A DNA stretch of 45,282 bases from Spirosoma sp. 48-14 (lineage in GTDB: Bacteria; Bacteroidota; Bacteroidia; Cytophagales; Spirosomataceae): NCBI RefSeq assembly GCF_001898575.1, contig NZ_MKUD01000063.1, positions 247,950 to 293,231 on the forward strand, written 5' to 3'. The notes below the pieces were generated by a model. That model was given only the letters and a program-made list of their open reading frames with translations. It had not been told where the DNA came from and searched no databases. A program made the translations under genes and the position numbers. Of the stretch, positions 7,526-14,485 are shown piece after piece. Positions within the stretch are counted from its first letter, which is position 1. Every line of letters starts with the position of its first letter.

Positions 7526-8032
7526 CTAACGAATGGCTATGTTCTGTAGGCTCCCTTTCTTCAGCTCAATGCACTTTACAGCAATTCTTTTTAGGGTTAC
7601 GTTGTATTCCTTTTCAATGAAACTGATCAGAATATCCATGTTGCGGATAGCGCGGGCAAAGTGCTTGTCGTACGTGAAATGAGCGGATGCTACTTTGTTG
7701 GCCCGATCTTCGTTGCACAAATATCGAGCCCGACGGGCTAACCCCTGCAATTTGTCGTAAGCCAGATAGTTTGTTTCTGACAGCTTCGTCAGGGATAGTT
7801 GATTGAATGGATTAATGGCTTCATCGACCTGCTGATGCGAACGGAAACTCAAACCAGATTTTTGGGCCAGATGTGCGTTAATCAGATGAACACCGACGTA
7901 GAAAGCGGCTGTTACCTGCCAATCCCAGAATGGGTTTAGTGATTGATTTGCCTGCTCCAGAAAATCTAAATTTCGATTGGCCTGAGCAATGTGTTCTCGC
8001 TTCGGCGATCCGATGAAAACTCGCCACGCCAA
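7526..8032 (-). CDS. HEPN-like domain protein
   Basis: A 168-residue helical protein. DWQVTAAFYVGVHLINAHLA, SFRSHQQVDEAI and YDKLQGLARRARYL follow the pattern of HEPN proteins (first long helix, then S/R-H, then a Y..L...SR.ARY helix). HEPN proteins are often RNases or the toxin half of two-gene modules. The canonical R-x(4-6)-H catalytic motif is not present: the nearest is R-A-N-K-V-A-S-A-H, with seven residues between, so enzymatic activity is uncertain. The start is TTG at 8030-8032, three bases after the stop of the upstream partner (TAA-GCA-TTG), indicating translational coupling. Its C-terminus is Lys-rich. Confidence 0.6.
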   Translation of the reverse strand: MAWRVFIGSPKREHIAQANRNLDFLEQANQSLNPFWDWQVTAAFYVGVHLINAHLAQKSGLSFRSHQQVDEAINPFNQLSLTKLSETNYLAYDKLQGLARRARYLCNEDRANKVASAHFTYDKHFARAIRNMDILISFIEKEYNVTLKRIAVKCIELKKGSLQNIAIR

Positions 8033-8035
8033 TGC

Positions 8036-8512
8036 TTACTTGAGAATAGATTGATAATGAGAAGGGATAGACAAACAGTCACTTTTTTCGACAATAGTCG
8101 AAGACAGGTAAAATCCGTATTGACTATACTGAGCGTTAATTTTGGCTTGCGCCAGCCGAAGCTGATCTTCCATCGACTCGTCGTCATCGTCGATCTCAGC
8201 CCATACCAACACACTCGCATCCGAAAAATCCATAGCCAGTTGGCACGGCTCAACCTGACGTTGTTTTAGTTCGTTAACGTAATCCAGAATTAGGCGCCCT
8301 AGAAAAAAGCGTGAACTCTGAATACGGGATGTAAACGCTAGATCAGTAGCGTCAGCGGCTGCCATCCGATGGTAAAAATCCTGTTTTTCGGTAGTGGCCG
8401 TATTGGTTTCCAGCGACATCCGATCCACCCGAAGATGGTTCATAAACCCATCGAACCAGGCCCGCATTTGGTCATTAAGCTGGTGTTCAGTCGATTGGGC
8501 TATGGGTGTCAT
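8036..8512 (-). CDS. Hypothetical partner of the HEPN-like protein
   Basis: A 158-residue soluble protein without a recognised family. Residues about 85-120 are a strand-like segment followed by an acidic run (SVLVWAEIDDDDESMEDQ) and a helix (RLAQAKINAQYSQYGFYLSS), then IVEKSDCLSIPSHY. The acidic strand end could be a metal or nucleotide site, but the GS..R.D signature of minimal nucleotidyltransferases (the usual HEPN partners) is absent. It is the first gene of a tight two-gene operon with the HEPN-like gene. A TACTTTTG box, matching the Bacteroidota -7 element TAnnTTTG, lies on the minus strand at about 8564-8571. Confidence 0.6.
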   Translation of the reverse strand: MTPIAQSTEHQLNDQMRAWFDGFMNHLRVDRMSLETNTATTEKQDFYHRMAAADATDLAFTSRIQSSRFFLGRLILDYVNELKQRQVEPCQLAMDFSDASVLVWAEIDDDDESMEDQLRLAQAKINAQYSQYGFYLSSTIVEKSDCLSIPSHYQSILK

Positions 8513-8537
8513 ATAATAAAGTGGATAGTTTTTTTGA

Positions 8538-8615
8538 TGATACAGTTGACTATTCTATGATACAAAAGTAATACCGGTTTTGATTTTACCTACCTCATTT
8601 TATCCAACTGTATCA
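8538..8615. promoter_or_regulatory. Control region with inverted TGATACAGTTG sites
   Basis: TGATACAGTTG (8538-8548) is repeated exactly in inverse form as CAACTGTATCA (8605-8615). The minus-strand promoter box TACTTTTG for the HEPN operon lies between them. Two identical 11-bp sites flanking a promoter suggest a repressor that loops or covers it. Downstream at 8620-8688 a 22-codon plus-strand frame starts with ATG; I cannot support it as a gene. Confidence 0.45.
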
Positions 8616-8673
8616 CTTATGAAACAACTAATCTCACAAATTGGTTGGCTGGAAGCTGATAGCGTAAGCTACC

Positions 8674-9225
8674 CTATTGAAGGTTGATACGTAAAATCCG
8701 ACTTCTGTATTGAACCATCTGTTCACTCGCCGTATAATGCTTGCAAATATCTTCTTTACACATTCCTTGCTGTATTGCCCATTCTAGTGCCCGTTTGGGC
8801 AGTTGAAGGCAAGCACCAAGATAAGCCGCTTCCCGTTCGTGAGTCGCATTTTTGATAACTACCCCTGTATCAGTATTCAGTTCATTCATTGGATGTTTCA
8901 GTAGCACGTGACCGAACTCATGCATCATATTGGACTGGTGCCGGGCCGCAGAACAAGCAGGGTTATACAGGATAGTCAGCGGCTGTTGACAAATAATTAC
9001 AGCAAACCAGGTTGATTGACTCTCCAGCCAGTGAGCCAACTTCAGTTCGGCATTAGGCAGTTCCGTAGGGGTGAGTAGCGTTGCGTTGTAATCGATGGCA
9101 AGTGTATGGGCGGGTAACGGATCGAAACTCTGCAACCCAAGTCGATGCCGTTCGTTCACAGCAATTGCCTCACAACGCTGTCTGAATTCGAACGATAGCA
9201 AAGAATTTTTATTGATTCTACTCAC
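8674..9225 (-). CDS. ImmA/IrrE-family metallopeptidase
   Basis: A 183-residue protein with the zinc-protease motif HEFGH at 102-106 and a downstream acidic helix (THEREAAYLGACLQLP), whose Glu is the usual third ligand. This is the ImmA/IrrE layout. ImmA proteins cut or inactivate a partner XRE repressor when a stress or invasion signal arrives. The gene overlaps the end of the XRE gene by 8 bp, the standard repressor-protease pair. It lies immediately behind the promoter region of the PIWI-RE island, so its most likely job is to release that island from repression. The C-terminal 50 residues resemble a small helical recognition domain. Confidence 0.9.
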   Translation of the reverse strand: MSRINKNSLLSFEFRQRCEAIAVNERHRLGLQSFDPLPAHTLAIDYNATLLTPTELPNAELKLAHWLESQSTWFAVIICQQPLTILYNPACSAARHQSNMMHEFGHVLLKHPMNELNTDTGVVIKNATHEREAAYLGACLQLPKRALEWAIQQGMCKEDICKHYTASEQMVQYRSRILRINLQ

Positions 9226-9583
9226 CTTTTGCGGTTTGTCCAGGTAAATGCCCGTAAGCAGCTTTAATCAGAGTTGCAAGTGTGTTTGCGGCAGTGGGGT
9301 CGAGTCGTTTATCAGCTCTCAACAACAAGGCTATAGATTCCGACGTATCCGGTGGTTCCGCAACCGATTCGTCTTCCTGAACAAATAACTCAGCAGGTGC
9401 TATGTCGAGCCAATTACATAGGTGCAAAAACGTGGTCAGATCGGGAATCTTACCGTTCTCAATTCTCGACAACGTAGAAGGGCTAACCTCTCCTATCTCA
9501 TCAGCCACCTCACGCAGCCCCCTATCCGCCCGTTTGGAGCGAAGAAGTGCCGCCATTTTTTCGATATTTACGTGATATGCCAT
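9218..9583 (-). CDS. XRE-family HTH repressor
   Basis: Starting at ATG 9583, the protein has 121 residues. The HTH is formed by KMAALLRSKRADRGLREVADEIG, then SPSTLSRIENGKIPDLTTFLHLCNWLDI, an unmistakable XRE/Cro-C1 domain at about 7-60. A Pro/Glu-rich linker (ESVAEPPDTSE) is followed by a short helical tail, a plausible ImmA cleavage region. A longer frame starting at 9619 is open, but the first 12 codons would run through the operator at 9584-9599, and domain alignment favours 9583. The gene is divergent from the PIWI-RE island and shares its 96-bp control region. Autorepression and control of the island are likely. Confidence 0.9.
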   Translation of the reverse strand: MAYHVNIEKMAALLRSKRADRGLREVADEIGEVSPSTLSRIENGKIPDLTTFLHLCNWLDIAPAELFVQEDESVAEPPDTSESIALLLRADKRLDPTAANTLATLIKAAYGHLPGQTAKGE

Positions 9584-9599
9584 GTTTCTCCAAAGAAAC
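9584..9599. promoter_or_regulatory. Operator-like palindrome 1, GTTTC-N6-GAAAC
   Basis: GTTTC TCCAAA GAAAC lies directly against the XRE start codon, in its leader. The same palindrome with a different 6-bp spacer occurs 70 bp away at 9654. Two copies in one divergent control region, next to an XRE gene, mark probable binding sites of that protein. Confidence 0.75.
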
Positions 9600-9611
9600 G
9601 ACCATTTCCCT

Positions 9612-9643
9612 ATTGACACAAATCAAAATTATTCTTTCATTTG
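9612..9643 (+). promoter_or_regulatory. Promoter candidate for the PIWI-RE island
   Basis: TTG at 9613-9615 and TTCATTTG at 9636-9643 are separated by 20 bp. This fits the Bacteroidota pattern TTTG-N19-21-TAnnTTTG with one mismatch in each box. It lies between the two operator palindromes. A minus-strand box TAATTTTG (9631-9624) for the XRE gene overlaps it, so the two promoters would be mutually exclusive or co-repressed. Confidence 0.5.
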
Positions 9644-9653
9644 TAGCACAATT

Positions 9654-9669
9654 GTTTCACAAAAGAAAC
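9654..9669. promoter_or_regulatory. Operator-like palindrome 2, GTTTC-N6-GAAAC
   Basis: GTTTC ACAAAA GAAAC ends 10 bp before the start codon of the first PIWI-RE island gene (9680) and follows the candidate promoter. A repressor bound here would block transcription start or early elongation of the island. Confidence 0.75.
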
Positions 9670-9679
9670 GAGTCGTTTT

Positions 9680-10828
9680 ATGAACGAAGTTGATGCCTTC
9701 AATTTATTGATTATAGGGTTGAAAGAGTTTTTCGACCGGCCCGATAATGAGCCCTATCCATTACCCCAAAATTTAGCCCGGGCAACGCAGATTCTTTTCC
9801 AAACAGGCCAACTGCCTCCAACCTTATGGCAAATGCTGCAACGCTGGTCTCAGCCAGTACAGGACTGGTGGCCTGAAAGCTGGTACATTCCCGACAATTT
9901 TGATCCGACATTTGGCCTGGTACGCGAGCGTTCGCTAACCGAAGAAGGCCTTTCTTACTATTATAACGTGCTAGTCGGAAAAGCGGCTATAACGACGTCG
10001 TATCGATTCGAACACACGCAGCATGCGCTGGATAATTTTCGCTTTCAACGCCTGCTTAATGAGTTAAAAGCAGAACGTGAGACAGCACCTGAAGTCGGCC
10101 AACAGGCCATCGATGCTGTTTACACGCAGATACGTCGGTATCTGATCGAGCATCCGTTTACAACAACAGCGGCTATTCGTCAGGCTTTCTGGAAGTCGCG
10201 CAAAATTGTCCCAATTGAGGATGTAAGTGGCTTGTATGAGGAATGTTCAGACAGTACTACGCAATGGCTTTGCCATAGGTGTGGACCACTTCATGGGCAA
10301 AATGGTCGCCTACATGGGGTGCAACCAACGCGCTGTAACAACCATACGCACAATACGACACAGGCGGTACCCTGGGAAGCGGGTATGCTTAGAATTCGAC
10401 CGGGTATTCACTGGCAGGTTTATTTGCCGGGCGTACCGGAGTTAAAGCTGTTGGCTGACCTTGAGCGGATACAGACGACACACAACCACGCCATTCGCCA
10501 ACTAACGCTCTGGCCCATGCTGGATCAATACGATATACGGATTGAATTTTCTGATGGTACAGCTTGGGCTGTCGACATCAAAGACCATCGCAATCCCGTT
10601 CGGCTGGCGAGTACACTAACTATTCTTCCCGGCATTGGCGCGCTGGCTTATCGGGCCGGGTTTTATGTAATTCCTGATGACCGCGCCCAAAGCGATCAGA
10701 TCTATATGCGTCTACTTGGGGAGAACGCCCAATTACCTGCTTCCATCTCGATACTTACCCACAGCCAGTTTGTCGAGCGCGTTACACAACATGCACGCGC
10801 ACTATCCACTAAACGTAAAAAAGCATGA
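9680..10828 (+). CDS. PIWI-RE island REase-like protein with zinc ribbon
   Basis: A 382-residue protein, first gene of a three-gene island. The N-terminal 180 residues are helical. A zinc-ribbon-like cluster follows: Cys189, Cys198, Cys201, Cys219 with His222/224. Then comes a restriction-endonuclease-like core where QYDIRIEF and TAWAVDIKDH give Asp285, Asp299 and Lys301, the D-(D/E)xK arrangement. Comparative genomics of PIWI-RE loci describes such a third protein, predicted to be a nuclease acting with the helicase and the PIWI protein. The stop overlaps the helicase start in ATGA (10825-10828), implying translational coupling. The assignment rests on context plus the visible motifs. Confidence 0.75.
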   Translation: MNEVDAFNLLIIGLKEFFDRPDNEPYPLPQNLARATQILFQTGQLPPTLWQMLQRWSQPVQDWWPESWYIPDNFDPTFGLVRERSLTEEGLSYYYNVLVGKAAITTSYRFEHTQHALDNFRFQRLLNELKAERETAPEVGQQAIDAVYTQIRRYLIEHPFTTTAAIRQAFWKSRKIVPIEDVSGLYEECSDSTTQWLCHRCGPLHGQNGRLHGVQPTRCNNHTHNTTQAVPWEAGMLRIRPGIHWQVYLPGVPELKLLADLERIQTTHNHAIRQLTLWPMLDQYDIRIEFSDGTAWAVDIKDHRNPVRLASTLTILPGIGALAYRAGFYVIPDDRAQSDQIYMRLLGENAQLPASISILTHSQFVERVTQHARALSTKRKKA

Positions 10829-13800
10829 GACAGTCTACGTTACTAATTGCCCCCGATGACTGGCAGGATAGGATCGACTATCTACACGATACGCATGGCC
10901 TGTCTGGGACAGACGCTAACATCCTGCTACAAGTTGAAGTAGCATTCGTGCTGATGGAAAAGCTAAATCTGTCCGACGAACCTATCACGGCGGCCTGGGT
11001 CTTGTTGAGCAAAGCGCCAATAGCCGATATTCGACTGAGAAAGCTATCAGCAACGCAGAAGAAAGCCTGGGCCAATGGACGGCAGTTGATTCCATACCCG
11101 GAGAAGTTCAACTGGTTGAACGCAGTGCGCGATTACCAGCGTCTTCCCCTTCACCTCAGGATGTACATAATTACAGAAACGGACTTCGATACACAGTACA
11201 TCGACGCGGCCAAACGTCCACCACACGAGCGTGAACAGCAACATGAACACTTGTATGATAAATGGTTGAGCCAACAACTACCGTTTCGGCAGCGAAATAC
11301 TCATCCGTATACTACACAAGCGGGTTCGTACAAAGGCTCCGGTCAGGTGCAGATCAATATCGGCAACACTCAACTCCAAACCGAGGAACGCGACGTTCTC
11401 TTTAACCTATCGCCCGGGTCGATCAGCAGTCAGACGAAACCGACATGGTTGTCTCCACCTGCCGTACGCGCCCCTTTCCAGGTCGATATGGCCGCGTTTA
11501 CGGCGCTGGCACAACACCTGGATGAGTGCGAGACAACGCTAGCCCGCCGACTACCCATTACGCCCAGAAACTGGCAAAAACGCCTGTCGGAACTACGTTG
11601 TCATATCATTGATTCGGCGGGCAAATTACCCCCTGATCCAACCTCGACGTTTACGATTCGCGGATTTATGCATTTGGCAGGCATGGTGTCGTCCGGCAAA
11701 TCAACGCTGGCTTCGCTGTTGGCGGCTCACATCGTCAAGGATCACCCCGAGAAACGAATAACGCTTCTTGTCAGCGACGTGCAGACGGCGATTCAACTGG
11801 CAAATCAGATTAACGAATGGTTCTGCGACGATCCTGATACTGATGCTCCGGTTGCGGTTCCCATTTTCGGGCGGAGTTCGCTGCATACGCATATGCGCGG
11901 CTTTTATGCATCGACTACGTACCTAGCCTACGCACAGTGCGGGGCATTCCATTGGGGTGAACGCTGGCTCAATTCCCTGTGTCCGCTGCAATACCACATC
12001 AGCGATAGCGACCGGGTCAACGTCATGCAATCAAAATCGTTTATTCCCGGCACTGAGCCTTGCCAGATTATACAGCTTGTTGACGAAACGAAAAAGGCAG
12101 AGAAGAAGAAGCCAGATAAGTCAAAAAAAACGAAAAAGCTTAAATGTGCCTGCCCTTACCTGCCCGTTTGCCCGCAGTATCAGTTGTATCGGGATTTACC
12201 GACAGCCCGGGTCTGGATTACGACGCCGGGCGGCATGAGCAGTGGCACCTTACCCCGACAGCTCGACAGTCGGCCTATTCGTGTGGGGGAACTGGTTTAC
12301 GAGCAGTCGGATGTGGTCGTTTTCGACGAGGTCGATACGTTGATTAACTGGTTCGACAATCAGTTTGCCACACTTGTCACGCTAACGAACGGAAACGACG
12401 GTATTCTCGACAAGATCACGGTCAACGCTGAAGAATACGCCGTGCAGAACCGTGGAAATATGCCATCAGGTACGTTACGCTGGATTGGGGCCGAACGGAA
12501 TGCGCAGCATATCGTTTCGTCGGTATTGACCCTGCTTCACCGGGCAAATGGGCAATCAGTTATTCAGCAGTGGGTAAGCCGCCACTACTTTACCCCGATG
12601 ACGTTGTTTTATAAACTATCACGTCGACTAGCTGGCTTTGCCGAGTTTGACGACCGCACGTTGTCTCTGGCAGAGCGTCGTAGGCAGGATACCGAAACAC
12701 AAACCATTTTCGACGTATTTGCCAGTTTTCTGAATGAACCGGACCCGCTGCGCCCAGACCGACTGAATGAAGCAGATGCGGCTTTTGAACTTTGTACAAT
12801 TCTGAATCAGATTAACAGCACTGGTGATAATGCAACCGATAACGTAATTCTACTTCGCTGCCAATCCTGGATACGACGAACGTTTCCCAAAACCGAACAA
12901 CGACTACAAAAGCTGAAGGAGCAGATTACTACGTTTCAGCAGGACACAAGTCGCCCCAAATACCAGCGGGAGTACGAGGTTGATACGTTGAGTACGCTGG
13001 CAACCCGCTTGCAGTTTGCGTTGACGGTAACGTTGCTCGACCGGCACACCCGCATCGTCTTCTTCGACTGGACCAACCGGCCAGCTACAATTCAGCAGAA
13101 GTCACCCAGCTACCGAAACCAAACAACCATGCGGAGCATTCTTCCACTGCCGTTGACAGGGCGGCAGTTTGGCACGTATTACGCCAGTGGTACGGTTCGC
13201 TCCGACCGACAACCCAGCAAGCAAACTAATACACTCAATCTGTTTGCGTATACGAACATTGGTCGTGACTACGTCCTGAACCTCCACCAACTCCTGACGG
13301 ACTATACGGGTCAGCCTGGACCGGCAGTACTGGCCATGTCCGGTACGTCATATTTGCCGGACTCAACCACCTTTCATGTAGGCAAGCCCGATGGTGTACT
13401 ATTGCCAGACCAAAAAGCGGTTCGGTTGATTGGCCGCGAGAGTCAGTTTGTCTTTATGCCGCAGCAGGGTGAAGACAACAAACCGATTCGGTTATCGGGG
13501 GCAGGTCCTGACCGAGTCCGGCAATCCATCAACCAACTATGCCGGGCGTTAGTCGGGCAACGCGGGAAAGGGCAACTTCACGACATACTCAATGAACTGA
13601 CGCAATTAGCCGCCAGTGATCCCGAACATTGGGCCGACCGTCAACGCCTATTACTGTTCGTCAACTCGTATGAGCAGGCGCGGTGGGTAGCAACTGAACT
13701 ACGCCAGCACTGGACAGCGAAACAGGACAGCATTCGGTATGTCGTGCCTGACCGAAACGAGGCCATTGCAGAACCAGACGAAGCCGGACGGCATCTGACC

Positions 13801-14466
13801 GACGCGGCTATCCGCCGGGCCGACATCGAACAGTTTTCCCAAACAGACGGCACCATACTGGTAGCTCCGCTGGCTGCGGTGGGGCGGGGTCTAAACATTC
13901 TGAATCAGCATCGTAAGGCTGCGTTCGGTGCCGTATTTTTTCTGACCCGACCCTACCCGCATCCCCATGACGCGCAAGCTATTGCCCGCGAAATGAACCG
14001 GCGCGCGCTGGACTGGGAAGCCGACGAAACGTTTGGCGCCTGGCAAACGGGCGTTGGCTTACTGGGCAAAGCGGAAGCGGCCCGTAAGAGTGCCGTTCAT
14101 TACTGGCGTTCGGTCGAGAATCGATCTTATTACAGCACCCTACACGACGACCCGGAACTACGCGCCCGACCGCGCCGGGATTTAGCCGCAACGACGATTG
14201 GCTACATCATTCAGGCAGTTGGCCGACTCATTCGGGGCAACGTACCGTTCCGTGCTTACTTTGTTGATGCCGCCTGGGCTCCTGAACTTGCCGCGAACCC
14301 GGAGGCAAAAGAAACTCCGGAAACGAGCTTGCTGGCGGCTATGATTGATTTGCTGGCCGAATACACGGATGAGGACCCAATCTGCCGGGCACTCTACCAG
14401 CCACTGGCCGATGCGCTGCTCGATACCACATACAACGGAAACCCCATCAACTGGAAATTGCGATAA
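10825..14466 (+). CDS. PIWI-RE island DinG/XPD-type helicase
   Basis: A 1213-residue SF2 helicase. Walker A lies near 285-293 (GMVSSGKST). A set of cysteines follows (about 373, 387, 413, 441, 443 and 449, including CACPYLPVC) in the place where XPD/DinG helicases hold an Fe-S cluster. Walker B is VVFDEVD at about 501, of the DE-x-D/H type. A second RecA domain near 930-1130 includes GTILVAPLAAVGRGLNI and AVGRLIRG, which is motif VI. DinG-type enzymes unwind DNA forks and R-loops. In the PIWI-RE proposal the helicase opens or clears an RNA-DNA hybrid for cleavage. The N-terminal 280 residues are specific to this family. The PIWI-RE gene starts 19 bp downstream, in the same operon. Confidence 0.88.
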   Translation: MRQSTLLIAPDDWQDRIDYLHDTHGLSGTDANILLQVEVAFVLMEKLNLSDEPITAAWVLLSKAPIADIRLRKLSATQKKAWANGRQLIPYPEKFNWLNAVRDYQRLPLHLRMYIITETDFDTQYIDAAKRPPHEREQQHEHLYDKWLSQQLPFRQRNTHPYTTQAGSYKGSGQVQINIGNTQLQTEERDVLFNLSPGSISSQTKPTWLSPPAVRAPFQVDMAAFTALAQHLDECETTLARRLPITPRNWQKRLSELRCHIIDSAGKLPPDPTSTFTIRGFMHLAGMVSSGKSTLASLLAAHIVKDHPEKRITLLVSDVQTAIQLANQINEWFCDDPDTDAPVAVPIFGRSSLHTHMRGFYASTTYLAYAQCGAFHWGERWLNSLCPLQYHISDSDRVNVMQSKSFIPGTEPCQIIQLVDETKKAEKKKPDKSKKTKKLKCACPYLPVCPQYQLYRDLPTARVWITTPGGMSSGTLPRQLDSRPIRVGELVYEQSDVVVFDEVDTLINWFDNQFATLVTLTNGNDGILDKITVNAEEYAVQNRGNMPSGTLRWIGAERNAQHIVSSVLTLLHRANGQSVIQQWVSRHYFTPMTLFYKLSRRLAGFAEFDDRTLSLAERRRQDTETQTIFDVFASFLNEPDPLRPDRLNEADAAFELCTILNQINSTGDNATDNVILLRCQSWIRRTFPKTEQRLQKLKEQITTFQQDTSRPKYQREYEVDTLSTLATRLQFALTVTLLDRHTRIVFFDWTNRPATIQQKSPSYRNQTTMRSILPLPLTGRQFGTYYASGTVRSDRQPSKQTNTLNLFAYTNIGRDYVLNLHQLLTDYTGQPGPAVLAMSGTSYLPDSTTFHVGKPDGVLLPDQKAVRLIGRESQFVFMPQQGEDNKPIRLSGAGPDRVRQSINQLCRALVGQRGKGQLHDILNELTQLAASDPEHWADRQRLLLFVNSYEQARWVATELRQHWTAKQDSIRYVVPDRNEAIAEPDEAGRHLTDAAIRRADIEQFSQTDGTILVAPLAAVGRGLNILNQHRKAAFGAVFFLTRPYPHPHDAQAIAREMNRRALDWEADETFGAWQTGVGLLGKAEAARKSAVHYWRSVENRSYYSTLHDDPELRARPRRDLAATTIGYIIQAVGRLIRGNVPFRAYFVDAAWAPELAANPEAKETPETSLLAAMIDLLAEYTDEDPICRALYQPLADALLDTTYNGNPINWKLR

Positions 14467-14485
14467 CCCTTCACCTATTTACACC

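Noticed and set aside
14345..14485. Longer start for the PIWI-RE protein
   Set aside because: Would overlap the helicase by 122 bp. The added residues (MICWPNTRMRTQSAG...) are the helicase codons read out of frame. ATG at 14486 follows the helicase stop naturally.
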